DNA of 59,211 nt from Anabaena sp. 4-3 (GCF_001597745.1 NZ_LUHJ01000033.1:1-59211); one strand, 5' to 3'; shown: positions 43,585 to 53,828, counted from the stretch's first letter. Program-made: numbers and translations. The notes: generated by a model not told the origin, from the letters alone.

Positions 43585-46500
43585 CTACAAATTGACTTCT
43601 TGCTGTTGATATAGGTAGAAATAATGACCTTTCGCCGCCATTAATTCTTTATGTGTTCCTTGTTCAATGACTTTTCCTTTGTCCATCACCACGATGACAT
43701 CGGCGTGACTGACGGTGTTGAGGCGGTGGGTGATAAAGAAGACTGTGCTACCTTGGAAGGCGTTAGCTAAGTTGAGACAGACTTGGCGTTCAGTGGTATA
43801 GTCTAAGGCACTGGTGGCTTCGTCTAAGACTAAGAGTTTAGGTCTTTGGAGAATGGAACGAGCCAGGGCAATTCTTTGTCTTTGTCCACCAGAAAGTGCT
43901 GCACCTCGTTCTCCGACTCTGGTATTGTAACCATTGGGTAAGCCCATAATAAAGTCGTGTGCAACAGCAATTCTCGCGGCTTCGATAATCTCCTCTGTGG
44001 AAGCATCGGGATTTGTCAGGGCGATATTTTCCTGCACAGTACCGTCAAATAATAGGGTTTCTTGGGGGACAACCCCAACTTGACGGCGCAGGGAATAAAG
44101 TTCTACCTTGGAAATGTCGTAACCATCAATCAAAATTCTGCCCGACTCTACATCATACAGTCGTAGCAGTAATTTCATCATCGTACTTTTACCGGAACCA
44201 CTTTGTCCGACGATACCAACAAATGTTCCGGGTGCAAATTCAATATTGACGTTAGAAAGTTGTAGGGGGCCACTGGGTGCAAAGCGGAAGGAGACGTTTT
44301 CGTACTTGACAGAACCTTCGATTTCTGGTAAGGGGATGTTGTAACGGTCGATTTCTGCTTCTTGGGGTGTATCGACAATATCGCTTAACCGTTCTAGTGA
44401 TAAGGCGGTTTCTTGGAAGTTTTGCCAGAGTTGTGCTAGGCGTAAGACGGGACTGGTAACGTAACCAGAGATAATTCTAAAGGCGATTAATTCTCCTAGG
44501 GTTAATTCGCCTTGCAGTACCAAATAAGCACCCGCCCACAAGACTAATAAACTACTGAGTTTGTTGAGAAAGTTACTGGTGGAGTTAGCTAGGGTAGAGG
44601 TGATGACGGTTTTAAAACCTGCGGCTACATACCGAGCATATCGCTCTTGCCAGGAAAAGCGCGATCGCAATTCAATATTTTGAGCTTTGACTGTTTGAAT
44701 TCCCGACATCACCTCGACTAAATAGGATTGAGTGGCAGAGTTGCGTTCAGCTTTGGTGCGTAACTGTCTACTGACTGTCGGTGAAGCAATTAAGGTAATA
44801 ATCACGAACACCGGAATAGTGCTTAAACCCACTAAGGTCAGTTGCCAACTGTAAAACAGCATGACGATAATGTAAACCACCGAGAACACAGCATCTAACC
44901 CGACTGTTAACGCTGTGCCGGTGAGAAACTGGCGGATGTTTTCTAATTCGTTGATGCGTGTAGACAGTTCACCTACGGGTCGCTTTTCAAAGTAACGTAG
45001 TGGTAGGCGCAGTAAGTGATCAATAATTTGTGAACCCAAACCCATGTCGATGCGGTTGGTGGTATCCACAAATAAATAAGTCCGTAAGGTAGTGAGTACG
45101 GCTTCAAATATACCCACCACTAACAATAATACTCCCAACACATTCAAGGTGTTGATGCTGTTTTGAACGATGACTTTATCGATAATTAACTGGATAACTA
45201 GGGGGTTAGCTAGCTGTGCTAACTGCACAAAAAATGAAGCGATAAAGACTTCAATCAGAACTCGTTTATAGCGTGACAAGAACGGCAGAAACCACCGCAA
45301 ACCAAAGCGTTCTTGTGGTGTTTCTTTGGTAGGTGTGAGTAGTAAGACTCGAAATTGTGGGGGGTAACTTTCTTCTAGCGTCTCTAAATGCTCGACTGCT
45401 TGGGCGGGTTTACAGCGAACTATACCTTGGCTGGGTACACCTAACACTACATTATTGGCATCTGCTGCATATAACACTGCATAACTATTGCCATAACGCA
45501 CGAGTGCCGGGGTTGGGATACGGTGAATAGCGGCGATGGGAATATCTACTAAGTTGGCTTTGAGTCCGATTAACTCTGCTAGGTAAGCACAAACAGGAAA
45601 TGAGATATTACCTTGGCGTTTAATTTGTTCATTTAACAGGCGACGCACGACTTCGCGCCGAAAGGGGATTTGTAAATGCTTGGTGAGCATTTGAAAACAG
45701 GCAGAGGTGGCGTTTAATTCGCCTTTACCGCCAAAAAACGGGAATTTGTAATTGGTTTTTTGGGTGTTGGATGAGGAGTAATTTGATTGAGAATAATCTT
45801 CCTCAGTGGCGTAGGGAATTTCTTCTACAATCTCCGCAATAGTAGGTTGTTCGCTGGTGGTAGTCAGTTGTCCCTGATGGTGATTTTTCTCTAGGAGTAA
45901 TAAATCCGATGGTGCTAAACCCAGCAACCGCGCCGGCTGTTCTCCTGTGACTGTAATTGCTGCTTGTCCATCCCTCGGTTCTAGGCGAGAACCTACAGGA
46001 AAATTGTTGATATTACCACCACTGACAAACCAAATGCTGTCATTATCTAGTTGCTGAAAGTTTGTTTTTCCTGGTTTTAGGTAATATATTCTGGCGTTTT
46101 CTAGTGCTTTTGTGGCGATTTCATCCAGGTTAGTCACGACATTAGCTTGCTTTGCTAACTGTGAACCCAAAATATCGAAAACTTCTACCAAGTTAGTCTG
46201 GTTTTGTCGCGCGTTGGCGAAGGCTGGATAATTCGATAATAGGTGTAAGTAGTCTGCGGCTTCTAGGGTTAAACCTATGACTTCATCGGTGGAGGCGATC
46301 GCCGTCTCACACGCCACTTCACGCCATAACCCAATTTCGCCAATTATGTCACCTGGATGTAACAATTTTAATGTAATTGGCATCTGCGTTTGCGGGTCGT
46401 ATCCCAATAAACGCACTTTTCCCTCATAAATAATCGTGACTCGCTCAGGAATCCTTTCCTTACCAACAATTTTTTGACCAATCCGATAGCGAAATGCTTG

Positions 46501-46599
46501 TACTCGGTCTACTAACTTACTAATTTCTGTAGTTGGTAATTGGTCAAATCCTTCTAGGGTGACGAGAAAATCTTGAAAGGTATTTTTAATATAGGTCAT
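43585..46599 (-). CDS. Large ABC exporter with cNMP-like and C39-like domains
   Basis: A 1004-residue type-I secretion ATPase. Residues 1-150 form a cyclic-nucleotide-binding-like domain (YEGKVRLLGYDPQTQ, LLHPGDIIGEIGLWREVACETA), and a second sensor-like stretch lies at about 170-235. A C39-peptidase-like domain covers 293-400, six membrane helices about 445-720, and the ATPase 755-1000, with Walker A GQSGSGKST (798-806), LSGGQ (902-906), LLVLDEA (922-928) and H-loop His958. In the C39-like domain Cys301 is kept, but the His region reads YGNSYAVLY and the Asp region GVPSQ, so proteolysis is doubtful. It exports with the downstream HlyD gene; the cargo is unknown. Confidence 0.92.
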   Translation of the reverse strand: MTYIKNTFQDFLVTLEGFDQLPTTEISKLVDRVQAFRYRIGQKIVGKERIPERVTIIYEGKVRLLGYDPQTQMPITLKLLHPGDIIGEIGLWREVACETAIASTDEVIGLTLEAADYLHLLSNYPAFANARQNQTNLVEVFDILGSQLAKQANVVTNLDEIATKALENARIYYLKPGKTNFQQLDNDSIWFVSGGNINNFPVGSRLEPRDGQAAITVTGEQPARLLGLAPSDLLLLEKNHHQGQLTTTSEQPTIAEIVEEIPYATEEDYSQSNYSSSNTQKTNYKFPFFGGKGELNATSACFQMLTKHLQIPFRREVVRRLLNEQIKRQGNISFPVCAYLAELIGLKANLVDIPIAAIHRIPTPALVRYGNSYAVLYAADANNVVLGVPSQGIVRCKPAQAVEHLETLEESYPPQFRVLLLTPTKETPQERFGLRWFLPFLSRYKRVLIEVFIASFFVQLAQLANPLVIQLIIDKVIVQNSINTLNVLGVLLLVVGIFEAVLTTLRTYLFVDTTNRIDMGLGSQIIDHLLRLPLRYFEKRPVGELSTRINELENIRQFLTGTALTVGLDAVFSVVYIIVMLFYSWQLTLVGLSTIPVFVIITLIASPTVSRQLRTKAERNSATQSYLVEVMSGIQTVKAQNIELRSRFSWQERYARYVAAGFKTVITSTLANSTSNFLNKLSSLLVLWAGAYLVLQGELTLGELIAFRIISGYVTSPVLRLAQLWQNFQETALSLERLSDIVDTPQEAEIDRYNIPLPEIEGSVKYENVSFRFAPSGPLQLSNVNIEFAPGTFVGIVGQSGSGKSTMMKLLLRLYDVESGRILIDGYDISKVELYSLRRQVGVVPQETLLFDGTVQENIALTNPDASTEEIIEAARIAVAHDFIMGLPNGYNTRVGERGAALSGGQRQRIALARSILQRPKLLVLDEATSALDYTTERQVCLNLANAFQGSTVFFITHRLNTVSHADVIVVMDKGKVIEQGTHKELMAAKGHYFYLYQQQEVNL

Positions 46600-47355
46600 A
46601 ACTAAAAAACTACATTACTGGATTAGTCTATTATCTGTCGGTTTTTATACAAGCGGCAGCAAACCTGTTGAAGATATTACCACAGCATACCCTGACTGTA
46701 ATTGCATTAATTTGCTTTGATAACCTTTTGTTGGATGTTTTTTAGTAATTTTACCTAAAATTATTCATTTTTTTGTGGAATTAGTACAGCATTTGCAGTA
46801 ATTTTGGCACAATCATCTATATAAAGTGTAAGTATTAATCTAGAAAACCTAAATTATTTTTGACACAGAGGCGCATAGCTAACTATACAAGTGTGACTAC
46901 TAAAAAATTTCTTCAGACTTAAAATATCACACTTTCTTCACCTGATAAATGCTTAAGAAACGATGAAGAAAAAGTTAAGAAAATTTAGACAATCACACAT
47001 CAGTATAGCCAGCTAAAACGAAGCTATAATGATGACCATAATTAAGGGTGTAAATTGATGAGCATTTCCACATCAAGGGTATGATTAAACCGAGTGAATC
47101 TGTAAAATCTTTTAATTTATTTGAGTAAATATTTGTACAGTCATTACTCACCTTCGGTAGAGTCATATCTTGCACCTTTCTCAATAAGCCTCGCTCCCTG
47201 CACAGCCAATGACGTAAAACTAAGGCTTTCAGCAAGTTGCAAGCAATGCCCACCCTACAAAAATTATCATCAAGAAACAGGTGCAAGATGTGTGTAGAGG
47301 GAACAGGGAACTGTTAAGAGTTCCCTCTTAAAGCATTTCAAAAGTCTGACGCACC
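46600..47355. other. Gene-free gap between glpQ and the ABC exporter
   Basis: The gap is mostly AT-rich. A 97-codon frame at 46993-47286 carries no family signature and lies partly in repeat-like DNA (AAGCAATGCCCACCCTAC near 47241), so I do not accept it. AGAGGGAAC (47296-47304) and GTTCCCTCT (47320-47328) form a stem that could end the glpQ transcript. A single TAGGGTGCGTCAG-type arm lies at 47345-47359. Confidence 0.6.
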
Positions 47356-47359
47356 CTAC
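47345..47359. repeat. Single TAGGGTGCGTCAG-type arm overlapping the glpQ stop
   Basis: TCTGACGCACCCTAC, followed by AAGACATT, equals (inverted) the left edge of composite repeat A, where TGTCTTGTAGGGTGCGTCAG is found. On the minus strand the TAG inside it is the stop codon of glpQ. Confidence 0.75.
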
Positions 47360-48429
47360 AAGACATTTGTCATCAAGTGACGCACGCGATCGCCTGTCCC
47401 TGGAAAGTCAGTAAAATAGCCATCAACACCCAACTCAATAAAATCTCTGTATTCTGCTTCTGGGTTGTTGTTGTAGTCTTTAGCTAAATAACGTGCTTCG
47501 TTACGGAAGGTGTAGGGATGGACTAACAAGCCGACTGCGTGGGCATCTTCTACCAAACTTGTGGGTGCAGTCAAGGTTTTATCGGCATCGTTAACTATAC
47601 CATCTGCATTCACATCTACAACATGAACTGATCTAATCATCCGCTTCCAAGGGCCAATACCATCGGCATAAGTGGCAATTTCCTTTAAACCATCAGGAGT
47701 CCGTAAGTCTGCATAGGTGCGGCGATCGCCACTGACTACAAAATCATCAGGTTTCACCTCTTGTAATGAACCATCCAGATTCACACCTAACGCATTGAGT
47801 AATTGGATTAAAGGCAGGTTCACACCAAATGCCGGCATGATCCTATTTTTCAATGCCTTGAGATTGCCCACCTCGAAAGATTGAATAAATACCCTTTTAG
47901 GTTCAGTAAATCCCTCGTGAACCAGAGTATCAATTAGTTTCTGGCTAATGTCGTAACCTTGCTGTAAAAAGTAAGTAGGATGCTTAGTTTCGGGATAAAT
48001 GCCGATTTTTTTAGCTGTATCAGTTTCTACCTGCTTCACCAGGGCGATAATTTCCTCTAGGGTAGGGATTTCATACAAATCATTAAACTCTTGAGGACGG
48101 AAGTCTTGAGCCATTCTCGCCCGCAAGGTTTTGATTTCTGCGAGGGTGAAATCTTCCGCAAAGAAACCTTGTTGAACTAACCCATTCACAATTTTAGTTT
48201 GGCGGCGATGAGCAAACTCTGGAAGTTCTGCAACATTGGTAGTGTTAATTAAGTTGGATTCGTGACGGGCTATCAATACACCCTCTTTTGTCACTACTAA
48301 GTCAGGTTCGATGAAGTCCGCACCCTGTTCAATTGCTAACTGATAAGCAGCAAGGGTATGTTCTGGCAATTCCCCACTCGCACCCCGATGGGCAATCACA
48401 ATTGGAGGTTTACCGTCTAGAGTTTTCAA
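47356..48429 (-). CDS. glpQ: Glycerophosphodiester phosphodiesterase
   Basis: GlpQ/UgpQ hydrolyses glycerophosphodiesters to glycerol-3-phosphate and an alcohol. In this 357-residue protein the [44 protein letters not shown] block contains the catalytic HR and HE pair and the metal acidic residues. YPETKHP and [14 protein letters not shown] follow, and the end is [18 protein letters not shown]. There is no signal peptide, so it is probably cytosolic. TTG 48429 is the start, preceded by AGGAG at seven bases. The last few codons and the stop lie in a dispersed repeat. Confidence 0.93.
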   Translation of the reverse strand: MKTLDGKPPIVIAHRGASGELPEHTLAAYQLAIEQGADFIEPDLVVTKEGVLIARHESNLINTTNVAELPEFAHRRQTKIVNGLVQQGFFAEDFTLAEIKTLRARMAQDFRPQEFNDLYEIPTLEEIIALVKQVETDTAKKIGIYPETKHPTYFLQQGYDISQKLIDTLVHEGFTEPKRVFIQSFEVGNLKALKNRIMPAFGVNLPLIQLLNALGVNLDGSLQEVKPDDFVVSGDRRTYADLRTPDGLKEIATYADGIGPWKRMIRSVHVVDVNADGIVNDADKTLTAPTSLVEDAHAVGLLVHPYTFRNEARYLAKDYNNNPEAEYRDFIELGVDGYFTDFPGTGDRVRHLMTNVL

Positions 48430-48463
48430 TCCCTACTCCTGATTTTGAGCAAAAATTTTTCTC

Positions 48464-49291
48464 TTAACTTAACCTAGATAATTCGCGATTTTGCAAAATA
48501 TATCTGGACAACTCACAAAATCCTTCTCCCTCAGCCGCAGAGGTAATGTAAGTAGGGTGATGTTGTAACTGGTTAGCATATTTTACGACATTGGCCACGC
48601 CTACAGAAAGCGGAAAATCACGCTGATTAAATAAACTTTCATCATTCGGACTATCACCCACAGTCACAATTTGTGCTGGGGAATATTCAGGAAAGTATTC
48701 TCGTAAGACTTGTAATAAACCAATGGCTTTTGTTTGTCCTGCTGGTTTAATGTGACACTGGACATTACTGTAAGTAAATCCCCAACCCATTTGTTGACAA
48801 AGATGACTGAGCATTTGCAGTTCATCCAGACTTAAGGCAGCAACATCAAATGTCCAATCGGTGAGGCGAAAGCGATTGTCGGCGGATTCCTGTATTTGGG
48901 GAAATTGGCGTTTTAATTGCTCAAAAGCTAAAGATAAGTGCTGACGATGTACTGTGAAATCGGGAATTGGTGTTAATGTTATGGTTTGCTCACTCTGAGA
49001 TGGATAAAATAAACCGCCATTTTCTGCGATCGCCCCGGCAATTGGCAAGAGACTATTCAAGCCGTTCATCCAACCAGCAGAACGCCCTGTGACAATCAGG
49101 ACTTGAATACCCGCAGTCTGTAAATCTTCTAAAGCTTGTATTAAGGCAGTAGAAAATTTGCCCTGACTCGTCAGTGTACCATCCATGTCTGTGGCGATCA
49201 GCCGAATATTACTCAAGACAGCAGAGGTATCTGGTGAAAGTTGTTTGAGACTTTGAGGATGCCCAGTGGGAAGATTTGGGTGTCTGTACAT
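48464..49291 (-). CDS. HAD-IIB family phosphatase
   Basis: From ATG 49291 the product is 275 residues. It has the four HAD motifs: ATDMDGTLT (nucleophile Asp), VLIVTGRSAGW, the distant Lys in HIKPAGQTKAIGLLQVL, and VGDSPNDESLFNQ. The cap sits between motifs II and III, as in Cof/sucrose- or mannosylglycerate-phosphatase-like enzymes. AIAENGGLFYPS is a family mark. The substrate is likely a sugar phosphate, but not identifiable. It lies 34 bases upstream of glpQ, in the same orientation. Confidence 0.88.
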   Translation of the reverse strand: MYRHPNLPTGHPQSLKQLSPDTSAVLSNIRLIATDMDGTLTSQGKFSTALIQALEDLQTAGIQVLIVTGRSAGWMNGLNSLLPIAGAIAENGGLFYPSQSEQTITLTPIPDFTVHRQHLSLAFEQLKRQFPQIQESADNRFRLTDWTFDVAALSLDELQMLSHLCQQMGWGFTYSNVQCHIKPAGQTKAIGLLQVLREYFPEYSPAQIVTVGDSPNDESLFNQRDFPLSVGVANVVKYANQLQHHPTYITSAAEGEGFCELSRYILQNRELSRLS

Positions 49292-49396
49292 ACGCGGGTT
49301 CAGTCTAGCTGTAAAAAATACCAATCATACAGTAATGTAACAGGCAAAATTTGGGCATCCTAAAAATAAACAGTCCAGTGTTTTTGTTAACTACCT

Positions 49397-50209
49397 ATGC
49401 TAACTCCCATATTCCTCGCCCAAACCCAAACGCCAAAAACCAAAAAGGTGACACAGCAAGCCGCAGCCAATGACATTCCCATACCAGCCGTGTTAATGGT
49501 GACATCTGGTGGATTATTAATAGCATTGATTGCTGTGATGGTTTTTGGTAAGCAGCAAATCACCAAACTGGAGAAAAAAGTCAAGTTTGAACAATTCCGC
49601 GCCAGGGAATTAGAGAAAAAATTTAAACTTGCACTGGAAACAATTCGCAAGATGGAAACGAATCCCGACTTGGTACACTCGCGGGACTTTAACCTAGACT
49701 ATCTGCGGATGCGGATGTCTGAGGAAGTGTTTCATTTTGGGATTGTGAATCAAATTAAAATCAGAATTAAAGATAAAATTTCCCAAGCTCTACGCCCCAA
49801 TCAATCACAGCAGGGAACAGTGGGAATTGCTAATACTGCCGCTAGACAGGTAGATGAAACTTTTGATGTGGAATATGAAACCGGTACTCCACCGGATATC
49901 GCTAAACGCGTGCTGTTTCGCATTCAAATTCGGTTAATGAAGTTACCCACACAAGCAACTTCTACCACTATTAGCCAAATTATTGACTGTATTGAAACCT
50001 ATCTTAGCCCCATAGATGAAGATAGTAATTGGCAACCGACAATTCAAGGGCGAATTGCTCACATGCACTGGGATCAAAAAGCTAAACCAACACCATTATT
50101 GGTGTTGGAACAATCCAATGATGGCGTAAATGTGACTTTCCGCACTCAACGCCAACACAATTCACCTGTATCACCGAAGGAGTCTAGAGTCAAACCATAC
50201 AGCAGGTAA
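49397..50209 (+). CDS. Conserved cyanobacterial single-pass protein, unknown
   Basis: A 270-residue protein with an N-terminal tail, one membrane segment (AVLMVTSGGLLIALIAVMVFG, about 31-51), a charged coiled-coil stretch (QQITKLEKKVKFEQFRARELEKKFKLALETI) and a C-terminal globular part (about 90-250). The latter has VLFRIQIRLMKLPTQATSTTISQIIDCIETYLSP and a predicted beta end. I recognise no named domain. It stands alone in plus orientation between two minus-strand units. Confidence 0.75.
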   Translation: MLTPIFLAQTQTPKTKKVTQQAAANDIPIPAVLMVTSGGLLIALIAVMVFGKQQITKLEKKVKFEQFRARELEKKFKLALETIRKMETNPDLVHSRDFNLDYLRMRMSEEVFHFGIVNQIKIRIKDKISQALRPNQSQQGTVGIANTAARQVDETFDVEYETGTPPDIAKRVLFRIQIRLMKLPTQATSTTISQIIDCIETYLSPIDEDSNWQPTIQGRIAHMHWDQKAKPTPLLVLEQSNDGVNVTFRTQRQHNSPVSPKESRVKPYSR

Positions 50210-50241
50210 TACCAATTAACACTTACTTTCTACTCCCTCTG

Positions 50242-50976
50242 TTATGGTTTTTCGCCCGATGTACCAGATTCATAACTGATAACTACACTTTGGGAATCAC
50301 GGGCGAGGAGTCCGTCTTCCATTTCCACGATGCGATCAGCTATGTCTAAAATGCGATTGTCGTGTGTGACTAACAAGATGGCTGTTCCCTGTTCTTTGGC
50401 TAGACGCTGCATGATTTCTACTACATCGCGTCCTGATTGTTTATCTAAAGCTGCGGTTGGTTCGTCGGCTAACACCAGTGGCGGATTGTTTACCAGGGCG
50501 CGAGCGATCGCAATTCTTTGTTTTTGTCCACCCGACAAGTTATCAGGGTAGTAATTTACACGATTTTCTAAGCCTACAGCTTGGAGCATGGCTTGTGCAT
50601 GGGCGATCGCTTCTTCTGGTGCAACATGATTATTTAACTCCACCGCCATCTGCACATTTTGTCTAGCAGTTAAAAACCCCAGCAAGTTGTGCGCCTGAAA
50701 AATATAGCCGATGCTGCGCCGAATTTGTACCAACTGACTTTGACTTGCACCAGATAATTCTACACCTAAAAATTTCAGACTACCCTCTTGTACAGACCGT
50801 AAACCACCAATCAAACTCAATAATGTAGTTTTACCTGAACCTGATGGCCCGGTCATAATCACAATTTCCCCAGGATAAATATCTAGGTTAATGTCAAATA
50901 AAATTTGTCTTTTGAGTGCGCCTTTGCCATAGTAATGATTAATATTCCTAATGGCAATTACAGCTTCTTTTCTCAT
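50242..50976 (-). CDS. devA: DevA-type ABC transporter ATPase
   Basis: A 244-residue ATPase of the MacB/LolD-type exporter family. Walker A is GPSGSGKT (43-50), the Q-loop lies near YIFQAHNLLGF, the signature is LSGGQKQR (147-154), Walker B is LVLADEPTAALD, and the H-loop is VTHDNR. In Anabaena, DevBCA exports heterocyst glycolipids with TolC-like HgdD; many paralogous DevBCA sets exist, so the cargo here is not given by the name. It follows devC and devB on the same strand. Confidence 0.92.
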   Translation of the reverse strand: MRKEAVIAIRNINHYYGKGALKRQILFDINLDIYPGEIVIMTGPSGSGKTTLLSLIGGLRSVQEGSLKFLGVELSGASQSQLVQIRRSIGYIFQAHNLLGFLTARQNVQMAVELNNHVAPEEAIAHAQAMLQAVGLENRVNYYPDNLSGGQKQRIAIARALVNNPPLVLADEPTAALDKQSGRDVVEIMQRLAKEQGTAILLVTHDNRILDIADRIVEMEDGLLARDSQSVVISYESGTSGEKP

Positions 50977-51127
50977 GATTAATTAAGTTGTTAGGAGTGA
51001 TTATTTACAATAGGTGACTGTGGGGAATTGCAGCAATCATAAACTTTTATCATTGAATTATAAATTTTGATTTGCAATTGATTTTGTTGTTTCGCATTCA
51101 ATTTATATTTTTTCTCTATTTACCATC

Positions 51128-52285
51128 TTAGAAAATATCGGCCGGGTCAGCAGAACGCAGTTTTCTCACAGCAATTGTCCCAGAAACCACACACATAATA
51201 AATGTGAGAATTAGCACCGTAATCGCACGTTCAAGACTCATAAAAATCGGTAACAGTGTGGCATCTCTAGCAGTTTTATACATGAACATGGAAAAAGCAA
51301 ATCCTGGCAGATAGCCTAAAAAAGCCAATATTAGAGCTTCTTGCAGAATCACGGTTAATAAATATCTCTGGGTATATCCTATTGCTTTCAAAGTTGCATA
51401 TTCAGACAAATGGTCTGCTACTTCTGTGTACAAAATTTGATAAACAATCACAGTCCCCACAATAAAACCCATGATTGTCCCTAACGTGAAGATAAAACCA
51501 ATTGCTGTACTACTAGCCCAATAATTACGCTCAAAAGCAATAAACTCTTGCTTAGTTAAAACATTGATATCTGGAGGTAAGTAACTCCGCAATTCTTGAG
51601 CAACAGTGTTAGCATCATATCCGGGTTTTAATCTAATCAAACCAATATCAATTAATCCCGGTTGACGAGTCAGAAATAACCGGAAAAAATTGACATCACT
51701 GGTAATCAAATTCCCATCTGCCCCAAAGGATGCGCCCAAAGTAAATAAACCGACCACTTTGACGCGTCGTCTGCGGACTTCGGCTGTGACGTTTTTCCCT
51801 TGCTCGACATAAGTAGCAATCGGGCCATATTCCTGTCGAGAAGAACGGTCAAATAAAACAGTATCAGCAAGTTTAAGTTTATCTAAATTTTCTGCAACTC
51901 CCGGTAAATTAAAAACATTAGTTTCGGGATTAATCCCAAACACAAGAATACTTCGAGTTTTACCAGTATCAGGATTTTTCCAAACAGAATAATCCAAATA
52001 TATAGGATGTACAGATTTTACCGAAGGCAATTCTAAAGCTTTGTACAAACGCCGTTGTGAAAAGCCTTTCATCGCCAGTACAGCGTTAGATTGACGATTA
52101 AGTAAAACAATATCACCTTGTAAGCTGCTATGTAACCGGACATTACTATAGTAAAGAGCATCGCGGAAACCTAGCTGCATAAACATCAAAATATCAGCAA
52201 AGGCAATTCCGGCTAACGCTACGGCGAGGCGAGTTTTTTCTCGTGTGAGTTGTAACCACGCCAGAGGTATTTTTTTACGAATCAT
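51128..52285 (-). CDS. devC: DevC-type ABC permease
   Basis: A 385-residue FtsX/MacB-like permease. An N-terminal membrane segment (LAVALAGIAFADILMFMQLGF) is followed by a periplasmic domain of about 220 residues (LHSSLQGDIVLLNRQSNAVLAMKGFSQRRLY...). Three C-terminal membrane segments follow (IGFIFTLGTIMGFIVGTVIVYQI, LLTVILQEALILAFLGYLPGFAF, AITVLILTFIMCVVSGTIAV). The sequence RKLRSADPADIF ends it, the usual DevC ending. It sits between devA (150 bases) and devB (115 bases). Confidence 0.92.
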   Translation of the reverse strand: MIRKKIPLAWLQLTREKTRLAVALAGIAFADILMFMQLGFRDALYYSNVRLHSSLQGDIVLLNRQSNAVLAMKGFSQRRLYKALELPSVKSVHPIYLDYSVWKNPDTGKTRSILVFGINPETNVFNLPGVAENLDKLKLADTVLFDRSSRQEYGPIATYVEQGKNVTAEVRRRRVKVVGLFTLGASFGADGNLITSDVNFFRLFLTRQPGLIDIGLIRLKPGYDANTVAQELRSYLPPDINVLTKQEFIAFERNYWASSTAIGFIFTLGTIMGFIVGTVIVYQILYTEVADHLSEYATLKAIGYTQRYLLTVILQEALILAFLGYLPGFAFSMFMYKTARDATLLPIFMSLERAITVLILTFIMCVVSGTIAVRKLRSADPADIF

Positions 52286-52288
52286 TAG

Positions 52289-52331
52289 AGTTAGTCATTA
52301 GTCATTAGTCATTAGTCATTAGTCATTAGTC
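52289..52331. repeat. GTCATTA heptamer repeat in the devB-devC spacer
   Basis: About six copies of GTCATTA fill much of the spacer between devB and devC, just upstream of the devC start codon. Confidence 0.88.
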
Positions 52332-52400
52332 AGAAGGAAAACAGGTTTTATATCTGACTTTGAGACTGAGATTTTTTACCTCAATTACTGAGCTACTGTT

Positions 52401-53828
52401 TTATTGGTTATTAATTTCAACCAATACTTTGGCGTAGGTTAAACCAGAAACTTTTTGACTATCTGCTGATGACAGGGCAATTTTTACTTCTACCACTCTG
52501 GCATCTACATCAGCTGCGGGATCTGTATTCAATACGTCTTTTCTACCGATTTTTCTGCCAATTTCGGTGACAGTTCCCGTTAATTCGCCGCTAAAAGCAC
52601 CGTTGTCGCTGGTGATAGTGACATTTTGACCGACACGAACTCTACCAATGCTGTCTTCGGGGACTTCTGCAATTACCATCATTTGCTCAGTGTCTCCCAT
52701 TTCAGCTATGCCTTCGGTGCTGATAGATTCCCCTGATTTGGTATGAACTTTCAGAATTTCGCCAGATGATGGTGCTTGTACGTAGCTTAATTTTAGTTCG
52801 GCTTCGGCTTTTCTGACGTTAGCGATCGCATTACTTACTCCCGCTTGCGCCATCTGCACATCAGTCGGGCTAACTTCCACCAGTCTTTTAAGTCTGGCTC
52901 TTTCTTCTTCAATTTGTCTTTGCAGAGTGGCAATGGTTTTGTCGCGGTTAACTTTCGCTTCTACTAACTGCTGTTGTAAACTGCTTAAAGTTTTCACTTG
53001 GTTAGCTCTAGCTTCAGCTAATTGCTGGCGGATAGTCGCTATTGCTTGACGGAGACTAGCTTGGGCTTCTATCACTTGTTGATTAGCAGTAATCGCACTC
53101 AATCGCCTTCTATCTCGTTCTTGCTGTGAAATTGCCCCTTGTTTGTATAAGAACTCGTACCGCCCAGCATCCACCTGAGCATTACGTTGCTCGGCTTTGA
53201 TGCGGTCAAGCGTGGCTCTTAAACCGTCTTGTTGTCCCCGCAGTTCCGCTTCTAAACGGTTGACTGTGGCTTGTTGAGCAATTTTTTCCGCACTTAGTTG
53301 GGCAGCAATGCGGGTAATCATCGCTTGTTGCCCTTCACTTTCTCCGCGCAATTGCGCCTGTAAACGCGCAATAACGGCTGTTTGAGCTTGAATATCTTTT
53401 GGTGAGCCAATTCGGACTTGCGCCAAACTAGCACGGGCTTCTTGAACTTTGGCTTTTGCTTCCTCTACAGCCGCCAATCTGGTATCGTAATTATCTAAAA
53501 TTGCAATCACTTGACCCTTCCGCACTCGTTCCCCCTCTTTGACAAATAGTTGCTTGACTCGTGAGGCTGATTGTAATCCCCCCATAGGAGCTGACAGTCT
53601 AATCACCTCTCCTCGTGGTTCCACACGCCCTAAAGCACTAATACTGCTAGCAACTGGATTGATGGGTACAGATGGGTTTAGCTTTCTGATTTGCTCAAAT
53701 TTTGCTGTAGCTAGTAGCCCGGCTGCAACTGCTACTGGTAAGGCGACAGCAAGACCCCACCAAATCTTAGGTTGTTCTAGCTCCAGTGGCTGCTCTCTTG
53801 ACCTTGGCTGCTCACTCACCCTTGACAT
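52401..53828 (-). CDS. devB: DevB-type membrane-fusion protein
   Basis: A 475-residue HlyD-family adaptor. Cytosolic start, a membrane segment (WWGLAVALPVAVAAGLLATA, about 23-42), ISALGRVEPRGEVIRLSAPMGG and LFVKEGERVRKGQVIAILDN (first lipoyl half), a very long Gln/Arg/Ala-rich coiled coil (about 115-335), and the second half LSYVQAPSSGEILKVHTKSGESIS. The extended coiled coil suits a partner outer-membrane channel such as HgdD. It is the first gene of the devB-devC-devA unit. No NtcA-type GTA-N8-TAC box is seen upstream, so heterocyst-specific induction is not supported. Confidence 0.92.
   Translation of the reverse strand: MSRVSEQPRSREQPLELEQPKIWWGLAVALPVAVAAGLLATAKFEQIRKLNPSVPINPVASSISALGRVEPRGEVIRLSAPMGGLQSASRVKQLFVKEGERVRKGQVIAILDNYDTRLAAVEEAKAKVQEARASLAQVRIGSPKDIQAQTAVIARLQAQLRGESEGQQAMITRIAAQLSAEKIAQQATVNRLEAELRGQQDGLRATLDRIKAEQRNAQVDAGRYEFLYKQGAISQQERDRRRLSAITANQQVIEAQASLRQAIATIRQQLAEARANQVKTLSSLQQQLVEAKVNRDKTIATLQRQIEEERARLKRLVEVSPTDVQMAQAGVSNAIANVRKAEAELKLSYVQAPSSGEILKVHTKSGESISTEGIAEMGDTEQMMVIAEVPEDSIGRVRVGQNVTITSDNGAFSGELTGTVTEIGRKIGRKDVLNTDPAADVDARVVEVKIALSSADSQKVSGLTYAKVLVEINNQ

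Noticed and set aside
46993-47286. 97-codon open frame between glpQ and the ABC exporter
   Set aside because: Its start lies in repeat-like DNA, the composition is unlike the neighbouring genes, and no family signature is visible.
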